Below are positions 1 to 7,968 of a DNA stretch of 50,058 nt, piece after piece. The DNA comes from an uncultured Lachnospiraceae bacterium. GTDB lineage: Bacteria; Bacillota; Clostridia; Lachnospirales; Lachnospiraceae. Numbering within the stretch: the first letter of the stretch is position 1; every line of letters starts with the position of its first letter. A program made the translations under genes and the position numbers. The stretch lies in the NCBI GenBank assembly GCA_910586205.1, contig CAJUGD010000027.1, forward strand, positions 1 through 50,058, read 5' to 3'. Under the pieces are notes generated by a model, which worked only from the letters and a program-made list of their open reading frames with translations, did no database searches and had not been told where the DNA came from.

Positions 1-699
1 TTTGTCCGACATTTCCATAATGATTTTTCTTGTATAAGCACTGATGCTTCCATTTTCCAGAAGCTGATTCAATCGTGCCATAATATCCGCATATTCTGTC
101 TTCAGAATTTCTAACTTATCTTTATCACTATTATACTCCTCAAAGCGGCTTTCATGTAAAAAGATAAAAAATGGGATCAAAAATAACAAATTCTTCTCAA
201 AAATTTCGTCTATCCCATACTTCTGAGCCTTCATTACTGGAATATCAAAAGAAACCGTACCACCAGGTGTTATCATCTCTATTTTCATTTTATCCGGTGT
301 TGACCTGGTATTTCTGAGAAACAGGATTGCTGAATGGGGGATTTCCACTTTAAGAGTATTCTCAATAATTTCTCCCTGGTCTAAAGCAATCTGAGTTGTA
401 TATTCAAAAATCCTTACCAACATGCTGCTGTCCGCAGTGCTCTGACATTCATACAGAAATTTTTTCTTTTCCTTCCCCACGATTGTAAAACTACTGTCAG
501 TAATCCGCTTCACTTCCTCCCCATCCTGCTGATTCAAAAAGTGAATTTCAGGAGAAAAGACCACCTTCTCTTCCCCACTATAGCATCCATGGAACACTTC
601 GTCAATAACAGGAATAATCAGTCTGCTGCAATCATTCAGAAGTGTGCAGAACACATCATCATAGGGGGCATTGACGATCCTGCTATTGGCTGTTTTCAT
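1..699 (-). CDS. Rpn-type PD-(D/E)XK nuclease-like protein, 3' part outside window
   Basis: Leftward gene cut by the window edge; 233 codons are open from an ATG at 699 with AGAGGT seven bases upstream. It resembles the Rpn family (recombination-promoting nuclease / 'putative transposase', PD-(D/E)XK fold). Visible are YDD at residues 13-15, ITDSS at 66-70, ECQS at 84-87 (expected place of the nuclease E-x-Q/K core) and a KAQKYGIDEIF stretch. The complete gene at 26601-27584 is a diverged paralogue sharing these blocks in the same order. Members of this family are scattered and multi-copy in Lachnospiraceae. Known members cut DNA in vitro and raise recombination; activity here is inference. 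Confidence 0.75.
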   Translation of the reverse strand, partial: MKTANSRIVNAPYDDVFCTLLNDCSRLIIPVIDEVFHGCYSGEEKVVFSPEIHFLNQQDGEEVKRITDSSFTIVGKEKKKFLYECQSTADSSMLVRIFEYTTQIALDQGEIIENTLKVEIPHSAILFLRNTRSTPDKMKIEMITPGGTVSFDIPVMKAQKYGIDEIFEKNLLFLIPFFIFLHESRFEEYNSDKDKLEILKTEYADIMARLNQLLENGSISAYTRKIIMEMSDK

Positions 700-751
700 T
701 AAATAGACCTCTAATCTGGCAGGAATCCCTGCTTTTTCTTGTCCTTATGTT

Positions 752-781
752 ATTTTACCATACATAGTCTGTCTGCGGCAA
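752..781 (-). promoter_or_regulatory. Putative promoter of the Rpn-like gene
   Basis: On the minus strand TTGCCG (776-781) is followed after 18 bases by TAAAAT (752-757), about 50 bases before the ATG at 699. Pattern match only. Confidence 0.45.
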
Positions 782-927
782 TATGATGCCAAAATTCCTG
801 AAATTTACTCAAAATTTTTCTGCATCCCTCGAAATATCCGGGATATGCAGTATCCATAATCTCTTATTTTAAGATCGCAGTTACACATATCTTATCAATC
901 TTAAGACAAATTATTTTTACCTTCCAA

Positions 928-992
928 TATCAGTTACATGATAGGGATTCCTATCAGCTTCGTGATATATTTTTCCTATCAGTTACATGATA
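928..992. promoter_or_regulatory. Three evenly spaced TATCA-N6-TGATA palindromes
   Basis: Three 16- to 17-base inverted repeats of the form TATCA-N6-TGATA lie at 928-943, 952-967 and 977-992. Spacers are GTTACA, GCTTCG, GTTACA; start-to-start spacing is 24 and 25 bases. The array fills the right part of the 305-bp gap between the gene starting at 699 and the stop of the gene at 1005. It looks like a cooperative operator. The rest of the gap (793-927) is AT-rich with nothing else recognised. Confidence 0.6.
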
Positions 993-1004
993 GTCCTGGT
1001 TGCA

Positions 1005-1346
1005 CTATTCTTCCACATCCCACAAAAAATCTGCGTACCATGCACTGGAGGGGTGCTGCCAGTCACAGTACCAAAACAATTCCTTTGCCAGCTCTTCCTT
1101 TCCACCGCACTGCTCCAGAAAATCCAGGCCGCTGTACATTGCGTTTACAACCCGATCCACTTCTTCTTTTTCGACAGCCTCATGTACCGGTATCTCATTC
1201 AGATCAAGATCCGGAATATAAATAATCTCGTCTGACAGGGAAAATTCACCTTTATAGATGTCACATCCCTGGCCAGGCTGGAATTTAAATAACTCATCCA
1301 GCGTCCGCCCCTTTAACAGTTCCTGCTTTACCTGTTCTCTGTTCAC
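1005..1346 (-). CDS. Hypothetical protein, last gene of DUF3560 operon
   Basis: 113-residue acidic protein with no family I can name. It starts at a GTG (1346) that overlaps the TGA of the preceding gene by four bases, so translational coupling is likely. Composition is typical of a soluble cytosolic protein; the C-terminal half is aromatic-rich (a WYCDW segment and a WYADFLWD segment). It ends just before the palindrome array at 928-992. Its position as third gene in a chain of 4-base overlaps is the main evidence that it is real. No function is proposed. Confidence 0.6.
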   Translation of the reverse strand: MNREQVKQELLKGRTLDELFKFQPGQGCDIYKGEFSLSDEIIYIPDLDLNEIPVHEAVEKEEVDRVVNAMYSGLDFLEQCGGKEELAKELFWYCDWQHPSSAWYADFLWDVEE

Positions 1347-1645
1347 ATCGATTCCTTTCTTCTCAAATCGATCCCGCTTTTTTGAAACAGCCTTGACGAA
1401 TCAAACGACACTACATTCCCGCTGCTGCCAATGTCTCTGGAAGCACTCCGATGAAAGGCGCTCCTGGAAAGTCCGCTTAAATAGTTTTCTCTTCCCAGGA
1501 GCTTACTGGCTTTCTCCGCGGAAATCCGCCTCTTATGGTTAATCTTATAAACAGTCTTTCTCATTGCCTCCTCAATCTGTTTCATATCCTGTTCCGGATA
1601 TCCCCATGCTTTCAGGCATTCCTTATCACTGTCAGTCAATCTCAT
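1343..1645 (-). CDS. Hypothetical small basic protein in DUF3560 operon
   Basis: 100 residues. The ATG at 1645 overlaps the TGA of the DUF3560 gene by four bases (ATGA), and the gene is itself overlapped by the GTG of the next one. The N-terminal half (LTDSDKECLKAWGYPEQD, then KTVYKINHKRRISAEKASKLLGR) reads like a small helical protein with a short HTH-like segment; the second half is Ser/Arg-rich and probably disordered. No membrane segment. I do not recognise the family. Co-transcription with the DUF3560 gene is strongly suggested by the overlaps. Confidence 0.6.
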   Translation of the reverse strand: MRLTDSDKECLKAWGYPEQDMKQIEEAMRKTVYKINHKRRISAEKASKLLGRENYLSGLSRSAFHRSASRDIGSSGNVVSFDSSRLFQKSGIDLRRKESM

Positions 1646-2868
1646 TTCGTCTCCTCATCGTTTTTATAAACTGTGCCGGTTAAACCGTCTATGATTCCCA
1701 ATGCCCAGACACAGCCATTGGGGCCGGAGCCATTCCAAAGTTTCCTCGGCCTTCTTGTTATCGCCCTTTCGGTTCCCGATTTTAATGTGACCTTTTCTTC
1801 CGTTATCTTGGTGACCCGGTACTCCTTGTCCGCGTAAGCTTGTCCATTCCACACCTTTACGGTGTACGCTTCCCCAACCTGAAACGGATGCGGGTCAATC
1901 CGGATCTGATCAGAAAGAATCCTGTTTATCTCCGCATAGGCGGCCTGGCCAGCCATTCCGGCAGCGCCGCCTTCCAAAATCCGATATGTCAGGTTCACTC
2001 TTCCGGTTCCTATGACCTTACATTTCCCCCACTGGCTAAGTTCCACTAGATATCCGGTCTTGATATTCTTCCGGGAAAACTCCACGCCTCCGGCCGCCTC
2101 CAGGCATTCCTGATAATAAATGAATTTACTGATCCCACTTTCAATAAGCAGTTCCATATCTTCTATCAATCCCTGCACGGTTTCTGCTGTAAGAACACCG
2201 CCGCCATAACTTTTAGAGACTTCCCCACCAACAATCTGCTCCAGCTTATTCTGATAATTTTCCAGATATTTTCTCTGCGCTCTTATGATTCTCTCCGTTT
2301 CCTTAATCTTCCGGTCAAGGGACGCTTTGTCTGTGGGCATTGTCCCCTGGGCTGTCTGCCTGGCTGTTTCCGCCTTCCTGGCATAATATTCCGATTTTTT
2401 AAATTCTTCCAGCCCCTTGTCCCAGGCAGCGAACATCCGGTTTCTCTCGTTTGGAAAGGCTCTGCCCGCGCTGCTGTTTATCAGGGGCTGGGTGAAAAAA
2501 GAAGGATCTCTACCCATATCTTCTACCGGTTTTTCCAGTGCTTTGTCCCTTTCGGCAGCCTGGTCGGATTTAAGCTCACACCGCTCCGACCGTTCTTGCG
2601 CCCGTTTCGCCTCTCGCTCCATCTGCTCTTCAAAACTCAGCCTTTCTCCCGTCTTTCCGCCATCTGTAAGCCCCAGCTTTTTTGCCACTTCTTCAGCCCG
2701 CCGGAGATTCGGGAATTTGGCCCGGCTCACCCATGTGTTGGATTTCCCGCTGAAAAGAAAATTATTGTTAATTTCCTTTTTCAGATCTTCTGGCAGTGCC
2801 AGGTAATCTTCTTTCTCAAAATGAAACTCCAGTTTGTGCGTTTCCATGTTCATGACATAATCATTCAT
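1642..2868 (-). CDS. DUF3560 domain-containing protein
   Basis: 408 residues from the ATG at 2868, chosen because AGGAGAG lies seven bases upstream; the open frame extends 22 codons further without a better site. Recognised as DUF3560 by the conserved block FFTQPLINSSAGRAF...RNRMFAAWDKGLEEFKKSEYYARKAETAR, followed by a long charged coiled-coil segment (DRKIKETERIIRAQRKYLENY) and a C-terminal beta-rich part. DUF3560 proteins are frequent on plasmids and integrative elements; their activity is not established. It heads a three-gene operon whose members overlap by four bases. The conserved CCATAATT box (minus strand, 2910-2917) lies about 42 bases upstream of the start. Confidence 0.85.
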   Translation of the reverse strand: MNDYVMNMETHKLEFHFEKEDYLALPEDLKKEINNNFLFSGKSNTWVSRAKFPNLRRAEEVAKKLGLTDGGKTGERLSFEEQMEREAKRAQERSERCELKSDQAAERDKALEKPVEDMGRDPSFFTQPLINSSAGRAFPNERNRMFAAWDKGLEEFKKSEYYARKAETARQTAQGTMPTDKASLDRKIKETERIIRAQRKYLENYQNKLEQIVGGEVSKSYGGGVLTAETVQGLIEDMELLIESGISKFIYYQECLEAAGGVEFSRKNIKTGYLVELSQWGKCKVIGTGRVNLTYRILEGGAAGMAGQAAYAEINRILSDQIRIDPHPFQVGEAYTVKVWNGQAYADKEYRVTKITEEKVTLKSGTERAITRRPRKLWNGSGPNGCVWALGIIDGLTGTVYKNDEETK

Positions 2869-2984
2869 TGCCACTCTCCTCTCCCGATTCCTGTGATGTG
2901 ATTCAATAAAATTATGGTTTCGGATCAACACCATAAAGGGACATTCTATATATCCTTATCTGATCTTTCGTTCCTGAACACGAA

Positions 2985-3023
2985 ATAAAACCGCCAGGGT
3001 GATCAGCTCACCAAGGCGGTTTA
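2985..3023 (-). terminator. Intrinsic terminator after the lipoprotein operon
   Basis: Minus-strand hairpin with arms AAACCGCC and GGCGGTTT followed by TTTATTT. It lies about 75 bases after the stop of the lipoprotein gene. Confidence 0.75.
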
Positions 3024-3096
3024 TCACAAGACCATATAAAACTCTATCTTCCATCATTCCTATTATTATTTTGTCTGCTCCTGTCCGGAATCAAAA

Positions 3097-4782
3097 TTAT
3101 TCTTCTGTCCCGGCGCTTTCTGATGATTCTTCCTGGGTTTCGGCTGGTTCCTCTGCATGGTCTGTTTCTTCCCGGTGGAAAAAGACAGACTCATCACAGG
3201 CTACCCATACACGCCCAAGACTTTCCCCTTTCATATCAAACCGGTAATCTCCTTTCACCAGATTTGGAACCTTAATCACATATTTTCCGTACTCATCCGC
3301 CATGACATTCCCGGGCGTGGTGCTTTTCGAATAGACGGTTCCATCCGGCGCGGTCAGCTTAAGATCTGCCAGGGCCCGGTCCGCGTGCTCCCAGGTAATG
3401 GTAAAATCGTGGGCCTGGCCGGACGGCCCATAATAAATCCGGATACTGCCGCTGCTCCCATTATGGACATAGCTGGTGGCGTTTCCGCTGTTAAGGCTTA
3501 CCTCCACACGCTTATGGATCTTGTCAAAATTGGAATAAAGGAGCTGCCACTCCCCTGCCGCAACTCCGTTGACCGTTGCCTCCAGGTAGGTATCGCTCTC
3601 CGGATTACCGGCGCTGTATGTCCTGCTTTCATCTTCCGTAAGCGTTACGCTTTCCCCTGTGGGGCTTACCAGATATACCTTTGGAAATGTCCCGTTCTGG
3701 CCGGCGCTTATCCGGCTTTCCTCATCCATATACCGGTACGCCACGGTCACCGCCATGGACTCCTGGGTGCTGTCTACGGAGATCTGATAACGCTCTTCAT
3801 AATCTTCCGGGTTAAGAACCGTCTGTGACTGTGCCGGAGGCTGTCCTCCTGCCGTTTGGATTCCGTTTTCTTCCTGCCATTCATAGAACGTCAGGGTTTT
3901 TCCCTCTTTCCCTTCGTAATAATAGGCAGAATTCAAATCGATCCCGCTCTCATCCACTCCCCGGTCCACGTTTAGGAATTTCACAAATCCGAGATTGTTA
4001 ATCAGATAATACCCGCTTCGGAAGTACGCCGGCACCTCAACGATGGCGTATCCGTCTGTGGAAAGGGTGTATTTTGCAGTCTGGTAAAGCTCAAAGGACT
4101 GGTAATACCTGGTGTCGGCAGCAACAGAAACCGGGGTATGCTGCGTGCCCAGATACAGATCCACCTTTGCCGCCGCGTCCTTACTCATTCCGGTGATGAT
4201 ACCCGCGCTGTTTAAATACTGCGGGGAAAGGGTTGTCCCATTGATGGAGTCTACCGTGACATCTGTATCCCTGCCAAGGCCCAGTGTTTCCAGGGTGGTT
4301 TTCAGGGTGGAGCCTTCACAACAGACGGTCTGAGGAGCAGACTTAATCTTGCCGGATTCGCTTAAAACAAGTCCGGAAAAGCCGATAGAATAGCCACAGT
4401 CCCGGAACCGTTCCCAGGTAAACGCGGATATGGAGCCATCGGAAACGTAGATCAGCTGGTCATTTTTATACAGGGTCGGGACTGCCATATCCCTGCGGAC
4501 AAATCCCAGGAGCCGGTTTTCGGCCTGACTGGTCATTCCCCTGTCCTTGCTGTCCGCAGACTGCGCCGGTCTTGCAGGGTCAAAATTGCAGTCCTCCACC
4601 GAGAGCAGATAGAAGGAATCTCCGGATTTTACATAAAAATGGCCGGGTTCCAGATCATTTAAGGATACAGCGGAAAGAATCGCTTCTTTTGGCCCTTCCG
4701 CCTCCTGCTCCTTTTTGCAGCCGGAAAGCATCAGGCCCATACAGACGGTAAAAGCGGCAAGCACAAACAGCTTCTTCTTCAT
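3097..4782 (-). CDS. Large lipoprotein, envelope protein of the mobile element
   Basis: 561 residues. N-terminus MKKKLFVLAAF... with lipobox LSGC (Cys22), so exported and lipidated. The mature part is rich in beta-type segments (Gly/Thr/Ser/Tyr), with repeated all-beta stretches in the C-terminal half (for example FTITWEHADRALADLKLTAPDGTVYS), and ends in an acidic tail rich in Glu and Ser (ETQEESSESAGTEE). No enzyme motif is visible. It overlaps the upstream 126-residue gene by four bases and shares a leftward operon with the anchored exported protein at 5201-5755. By context (MobV relaxase, wall hydrolase and large surface proteins nearby) a role in cell contact or the mating surface is plausible. 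This is inference. Confidence 0.7.
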   Translation of the reverse strand: MKKKLFVLAAFTVCMGLMLSGCKKEQEAEGPKEAILSAVSLNDLEPGHFYVKSGDSFYLLSVEDCNFDPARPAQSADSKDRGMTSQAENRLLGFVRRDMAVPTLYKNDQLIYVSDGSISAFTWERFRDCGYSIGFSGLVLSESGKIKSAPQTVCCEGSTLKTTLETLGLGRDTDVTVDSINGTTLSPQYLNSAGIITGMSKDAAAKVDLYLGTQHTPVSVAADTRYYQSFELYQTAKYTLSTDGYAIVEVPAYFRSGYYLINNLGFVKFLNVDRGVDESGIDLNSAYYYEGKEGKTLTFYEWQEENGIQTAGGQPPAQSQTVLNPEDYEERYQISVDSTQESMAVTVAYRYMDEESRISAGQNGTFPKVYLVSPTGESVTLTEDESRTYSAGNPESDTYLEATVNGVAAGEWQLLYSNFDKIHKRVEVSLNSGNATSYVHNGSSGSIRIYYGPSGQAHDFTITWEHADRALADLKLTAPDGTVYSKSTTPGNVMADEYGKYVIKVPNLVKGDYRFDMKGESLGRVWVACDESVFFHREETDHAEEPAETQEESSESAGTEE

Positions 4783-5159
4783 AATCTCCCCTCTCTTGCG
4801 TTGGCGACGTAAATTTCTGTACCGTCATCCAGTTCCAGCCGGATAACCTGCAGGATACAGCGTACGCTTTCTTCCTTTTCTCCTTCTATCTGATAGGCTC
4901 CCAGATTTTCATAGGACTTTACATTTCCTGCTACCGTCAGCAGCTCTGCCATACGGGAGGAGATAAAGCGCCGGTCAAGCATTTTGATCCGTTCATTTGT
5001 AAGGATTCCGGCCACCGCCTGTTCGGCCTCCACGACAAGCCGCGTCTCACTTTTTGTGACAGCATCCTCAAAACAGGATAAAAGCTTCGTAATCTGTTCT
5101 TCCTTTATCTCTTCTGACTGGTTCATTTCTTCTATAAGTGTTGTTAATGTTTCTTTCAT
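4779..5159 (-). CDS. Hypothetical cytosolic protein between two exported proteins
   Basis: 126 residues, strongly acidic and helical in the first half (LTTLIEEMNQSEEIKEEQITKLLSCFEDAV), then a small beta-rich end (VRCILQVIRLELDDGTEIYVANAREGRL). No signal peptide or membrane helix. The last four bases overlap the start of the lipoprotein gene; a GGGGCTC/AGGAATG region precedes the ATG, a moderate ribosome site. Conserved operon placement argues that it is real. Family not recognised. Confidence 0.6.
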   Translation of the reverse strand: MKETLTTLIEEMNQSEEIKEEQITKLLSCFEDAVTKSETRLVVEAEQAVAGILTNERIKMLDRRFISSRMAELLTVAGNVKSYENLGAYQIEGEKEESVRCILQVIRLELDDGTEIYVANAREGRL

Positions 5160-5200
5160 TCCTCATTTTCCCCTGGTACGGGGCTCCTTTCTACAAAATA

Positions 5201-5755
5201 TCAATGCAGGAAACAGGTTTCATACCACCGATAGCAGGCATATAAAAACAGCGCAATCGGAATAAACAGCAGATTTGACAGGATAAACTGTTTTACTGCG
5301 CTGCCTCCCCCATGATCCGGCTTATGAAAATCCAAATAGACCTGACCCCCTTTCTCTGGGATCGTGAGCGCGGCGCCGGCGTCCAGCTTTTTCCCATTCC
5401 CGTCCGTTACCCTGGTCAGCCGGTATGTACCGGGCTTTATGTTTACTCCTTGTCCATCATAGGTGACAGTAAGGGATAACCTTCCCTCACGGCCTTTCAG
5501 TATCATGGTGACCGGAAGAACCACATCATCCGCGACAGACATGGCTGCGGTCACATTTCCGGAATCGTCAGGCACAGGCTCCTCCTCAACCATCATAATG
5601 CTGTCTTCCTTTCCGCCCTCTGCCGTATTGATCATGCTGTCCGGGAAAACAGTTGCTCCGTAGCTGCCTGGGAAAGCGGCTGCCCCATAGCTGGCTGCCG
5701 GAAGCATGACCGCCATAAAACACGCGGATAAGAATATCCTGACCGATTTTATCAT
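5201..5755 (-). CDS. Exported protein with C-terminal membrane anchor
   Basis: 184 residues from the ATG at 5755, chosen for GGAGGTGA eight bases upstream (open frame starts at 5794). A signal peptide (IKSVRIFLSACFMAVMLPAASYGA) is followed by a linker, one beta-rich domain of about 80 residues (VVLPVTMILKGREGRLSLTVTYDGQGVNIKPGTYRLTRV...) and a C-terminal transmembrane helix (FILSNLLFIPIALFLYACY). This is a type I membrane topology, like the protein at 14225-15280. First gene of the lipoprotein operon. A CCATAATT box (minus strand, 5780-5787) lies 25 bases upstream of the start and is probably part of its promoter. Confidence 0.7.
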   Translation of the reverse strand: MIKSVRIFLSACFMAVMLPAASYGAAAFPGSYGATVFPDSMINTAEGGKEDSIMMVEEEPVPDDSGNVTAAMSVADDVVLPVTMILKGREGRLSLTVTYDGQGVNIKPGTYRLTRVTDGNGKKLDAGAALTIPEKGGQVYLDFHKPDHGGGSAVKQFILSNLLFIPIALFLYACYRWYETCFLH

Positions 5756-5878
5756 TACAATGTTCACCTCCTCGGTTTCAATTATGGGGAACATAAGGCG
5801 GAAACCGGTTTTTCTTTTGGGTTCGTTTACAGCACTTCCATGTTTAAATTGGTATGTTTAAATTTCACGATTCTCTGA

Positions 5879-5907
5879 TTGAAAGCTCTATAGAACTTTG
5901 ATAGAAT
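5879..5907 (+). promoter_or_regulatory. Promoter TTGAAA-N17-TAGAAT
   Basis: TTGAAA (5879-5884), 17-base spacer, TAGAAT (5902-5907), 37 bases before the SMI1/KNR4 start. It shares the extended -10 TTTGATAGAATAA and upstream TGATTGAAAGC with the promoter at 10427-10455. Confidence 0.75.
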
Positions 5908-5944
5908 AATGCTCAGATAAAAAAGATTCACGGAGGATAGATAA

Positions 5945-6622
5945 ATGAGCCAGACAGAACAATATGACCAGCGCATCGCCCGCATCATGTCCAAAATCGA
6001 GGCACTGCATGACAGACAGTTTTCCTTTTCCTGCGGGAAGTGGCCGCCGGTCTGGGAACCGCCCATGAGTGAGGAGGATGTCGCCGCTTTTGAGGCGGAA
6101 AAAGGGATCCGTCTTCCCGAGGACTACCGCCGTTTCATCACTACCATTGCCGGTGCCGGAAGCCAGCCCTTTTATGGTCTGCTGCCCCTGCGCCAGAAAG
6201 AAAGCACTGTGGAGCAGCCATTTCCCTATACGCCGGACCATATCCTCTACTTTCTTCACATGACCGAGGAAGAGATGGACCAGTTTTATGACGAGGATAC
6301 CCCATTTACCGCTGACAACGGGCTGGTGGCCCTGTGTACCGAGGGGGACGGCATGGACAGCGTTCTGGTCGTAAACAGTCCGGACCCGGATACCTACGGC
6401 ACAGTCTGGTATTATGACCTGGCCAATGACTGCGGGATTATCCCTATGCGTGACAAGGAGACAGGAAAGCCTTTCCGTTTCCTGGACTGGCTGGAGTATT
6501 GGGCGGACCGGACCGCGGGCCTTGGGAGCAATGAGTATTTCAGCTTTTCTGAGACGGTGCAGCTGCCGAAAGCGCCGGATAACCCGGATATCATGGGACG
6601 GAAAATGGGATGGATCGAATGA
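5945..6622 (+). CDS. SMI1/KNR4 family protein (immunity-type)
   Basis: 225 residues, ATG with GGAGG eight bases upstream. The SMI1/KNR4 fold is recognised from MSEEDVAAFEAEKGIRLPEDYRRFITTIAGAG at about 40-71, followed by a GLLPL strand and by DNGLVALCTEGDGMDSVLVV... and GTVWYYDLANDCGIIPM in the second half. In bacteria this family mostly serves as immunity protein against secreted or contact-dependent toxins. No toxin gene adjoins it, so it may be an orphan immunity gene. It is co-transcribed with the next gene (26-base gap) from the promoter at 5879-5907. Function inferred from family only. Confidence 0.8.
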   Translation: MSQTEQYDQRIARIMSKIEALHDRQFSFSCGKWPPVWEPPMSEEDVAAFEAEKGIRLPEDYRRFITTIAGAGSQPFYGLLPLRQKESTVEQPFPYTPDHILYFLHMTEEEMDQFYDEDTPFTADNGLVALCTEGDGMDSVLVVNSPDPDTYGTVWYYDLANDCGIIPMRDKETGKPFRFLDWLEYWADRTAGLGSNEYFSFSETVQLPKAPDNPDIMGRKMGWIE

Positions 6623-6647
6623 ACACTTGGAAATGGAGGCAGGATCA

Positions 6648-7109
6648 TTGAACGAAATCAGGATTGACGAGACAAAGCTTGGGGAGGCCATGGAAATCAT
6701 TGAAAAAGCCGCCTCCCTCATGGCAGAAAGGGATTGCGGACAGGACCAGGGAGCCAGTGAGGAACTGGCAGGGCTGCAACAGGATTTAAGGGAGCTTTCG
6801 GGAAATAAGAGGCTGCGGATAACGGATTTTCAGAGGTATTGGAGTTACACAAGCCTGGAGACCATAGCGCGAAAGGCGTTAATGGCCCCGCCTTCCAAAA
6901 GCAATGTAACAAACGAAGAGATCAAGGAAATCGTTTTAGGTATTTTAAAACACAGCGAGGCCGAAATGGACTGGTGGCTGGAATATCTGAAGATCAATAC
7001 AGGGTTAGTCAACCTGAGTGACTATATCTTTTATCCCAATCTGGTGGGCCTTAACTTGCAGGCTACGTTGGAACAGATCGCGGATAAGATCATTGCTGAC
7101 AGGAAATAG
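6648..7109 (+). CDS. Hypothetical protein downstream of SMI1/KNR4
   Basis: 153 residues from a TTG at 6648, chosen because GGAGG (6635-6639) sits eight bases upstream. An ATG at 6633 in the same frame lacks a site, and the open frame back to 6414 lies inside the previous gene. Mostly alpha-helical, acidic and soluble (KLGEAMEIIEKAASLMAER; NEEIKEIVLGILKHSEAEMDWWLEYLKI). No recognised family. Being in a two-gene unit with an SMI1/KNR4 protein, a second immunity-like role is possible but unproven. Confidence 0.6.
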   Translation: MNEIRIDETKLGEAMEIIEKAASLMAERDCGQDQGASEELAGLQQDLRELSGNKRLRITDFQRYWSYTSLETIARKALMAPPSKSNVTNEEIKEIVLGILKHSEAEMDWWLEYLKINTGLVNLSDYIFYPNLVGLNLQATLEQIADKIIADRK

Positions 7110-7240
7110 AGGAATGCTCCACGGATAAAAAGGTCAAAAAAATTTTGTTTCAGACATACTGGTTAGAAAAAAGCTGGAGGGGTAAAGCAGTTACCAATCC
7201 GAAGGCTTTTATGTATACCAAAGAAAAAGAGAGGACGCAA

Positions 7241-7277
7241 GACAAAAGGCACCCGAAAACCGAGTGCCTTTTGTCTT
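7241..7277. terminator. Bidirectional terminator hairpin
   Basis: Perfect 12-base arms GACAAAAGGCAC / GTGCCTTTTGTC around an 11-base loop, with U-rich arms on both strands. It closes the rightward SMI1/KNR4 unit and the leftward toxin-antitoxin remnant; the stop codon of the toxin remnant lies in its right arm. Confidence 0.75.
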
Positions 7278-7471
7278 ATTTCCCAAATAAATCACTGTGT
7301 GTTCCTGTTCTCGCCAAAGTCAATATAAGCAAGTCATTTTCAATGCGGTAGACAAGCCGCTAGTCCGGTTGAATGTGGCACTCACGGTGCCCCGCCCAGT
7401 TTCCGGTTAATGCATGGTCTTTATTTTTTTCTGGCAGCTGTTCGCCGCCTGCCAGCTTACGGATAATATCA
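7276..7471 (-). pseudogene. Remnant of YafQ/RelE-type mRNA interferase toxin
   Basis: Directly after the antitoxin, the minus strand carries a reading frame ending at 7276 that translates as KNDIIRKLAGGEQLPEKNKD, then HALTGNWAGHRECHIQPD, then a TAG, then RLVYRIENDLLILTLARTGT, HSDLFGK. This is the C-terminal two thirds of a YafQ-type toxin (family pattern: LPEKYRDHALTGNWKGYRECHIQPDW, YRI, RTGTHSDLF). Two lesions are visible: the N-terminal ~30 codons including the start are missing, fused to the antitoxin's end, and a TAG stands where the family has Trp in the PDW motif. It is not translatable as a toxin. Confidence 0.85.
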
Positions 7472-7744
7472 TTCTTTTAATTCCCGCAACGCTTCCTCTA
7501 CATCAGAATAGCGTTTTACAGACGGATCGCGTGCAATGCGCTCTGCTTCCAGCATTGCCGCAATCGTTTCTTTGTTAGGCTGTTCTATGCGAACATCAAA
7601 AGGGAAACCGCCGACACGAAGAGACTGACGGAGAAATACATTAATAGCGGTTGTAAGATTAAGCCCCAACTCGCCATATAAGGCTTCACATTGTTTTTTA
7701 ATATCGCTGTCCAGACGGACACTGAAATTCGTTGTGTTAGCCAA
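7469..7744 (-). CDS. RelB/DinJ family antitoxin
   Basis: 91 residues from the TTG at 7744, which gives the family-typical N-terminus (M)ANTTNFSVRLDSDIKKQCEALYGELGLNLTTAINVFLRQSLRVGGFPFDV. AGGAG lies nine bases upstream of this TTG; the TTG at 7753 would sit directly on the ribosome site. The ribbon-helix-helix DNA-binding part is residues 1-50; the C-terminal acidic helix normally wraps the toxin. The gene is intact while its partner toxin is broken. Such antitoxins repress their own promoter, and the inverted repeat at 7765-7805 fits that operator. It could act as an anti-addiction module against related toxins (inference). Confidence 0.9.
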   Translation of the reverse strand: MANTTNFSVRLDSDIKKQCEALYGELGLNLTTAINVFLRQSLRVGGFPFDVRIEQPNKETIAAMLEAERIARDPSVKRYSDVEEALRELKE

Positions 7745-7764
7745 ATTTATCAACTCCTTTCACT

Positions 7765-7805
7765 GCTATTGCATCTATACTATATGTCATTTGCAATGCA
7801 ATAGC
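7765..7805 (-). promoter_or_regulatory. Antitoxin promoter/operator
   Basis: Perfect 10-base inverted repeat GCTATTGCAT (7765-7774) / ATGCAATAGC (7796-7805) with a 21-base spacer. On the minus strand TTGCTA, a 17-base spacer and TATAGT fit a promoter whose elements overlap the repeat. Expected arrangement for RelB/DinJ autoregulation. Confidence 0.7.
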
Positions 7806-7865
7806 AATATATCAAACGCAAATATATGGAGATTTAAAGATATACAGAAGGAAATCCCTACAGTC

Positions 7866-7896
7866 AAAAGGCAGCCTGGTTTTCACAGACTGCCTT
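7866..7896 (-). terminator. Terminator of the ParB-like operon
   Basis: Minus-strand hairpin AAGGCAGTCTG / CAGGCTGCCTT with one mismatch pair, followed by TTTTGAC. Lies 73 bases after the ParB-like stop. Confidence 0.65.
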
Positions 7897-7968
7897 AGTT
7901 TTCAGCATATATTTTCCTGACACGTTCCCTAAAATGTCCTTTTCATACCCCGGGCCTGCCTTTATCTA

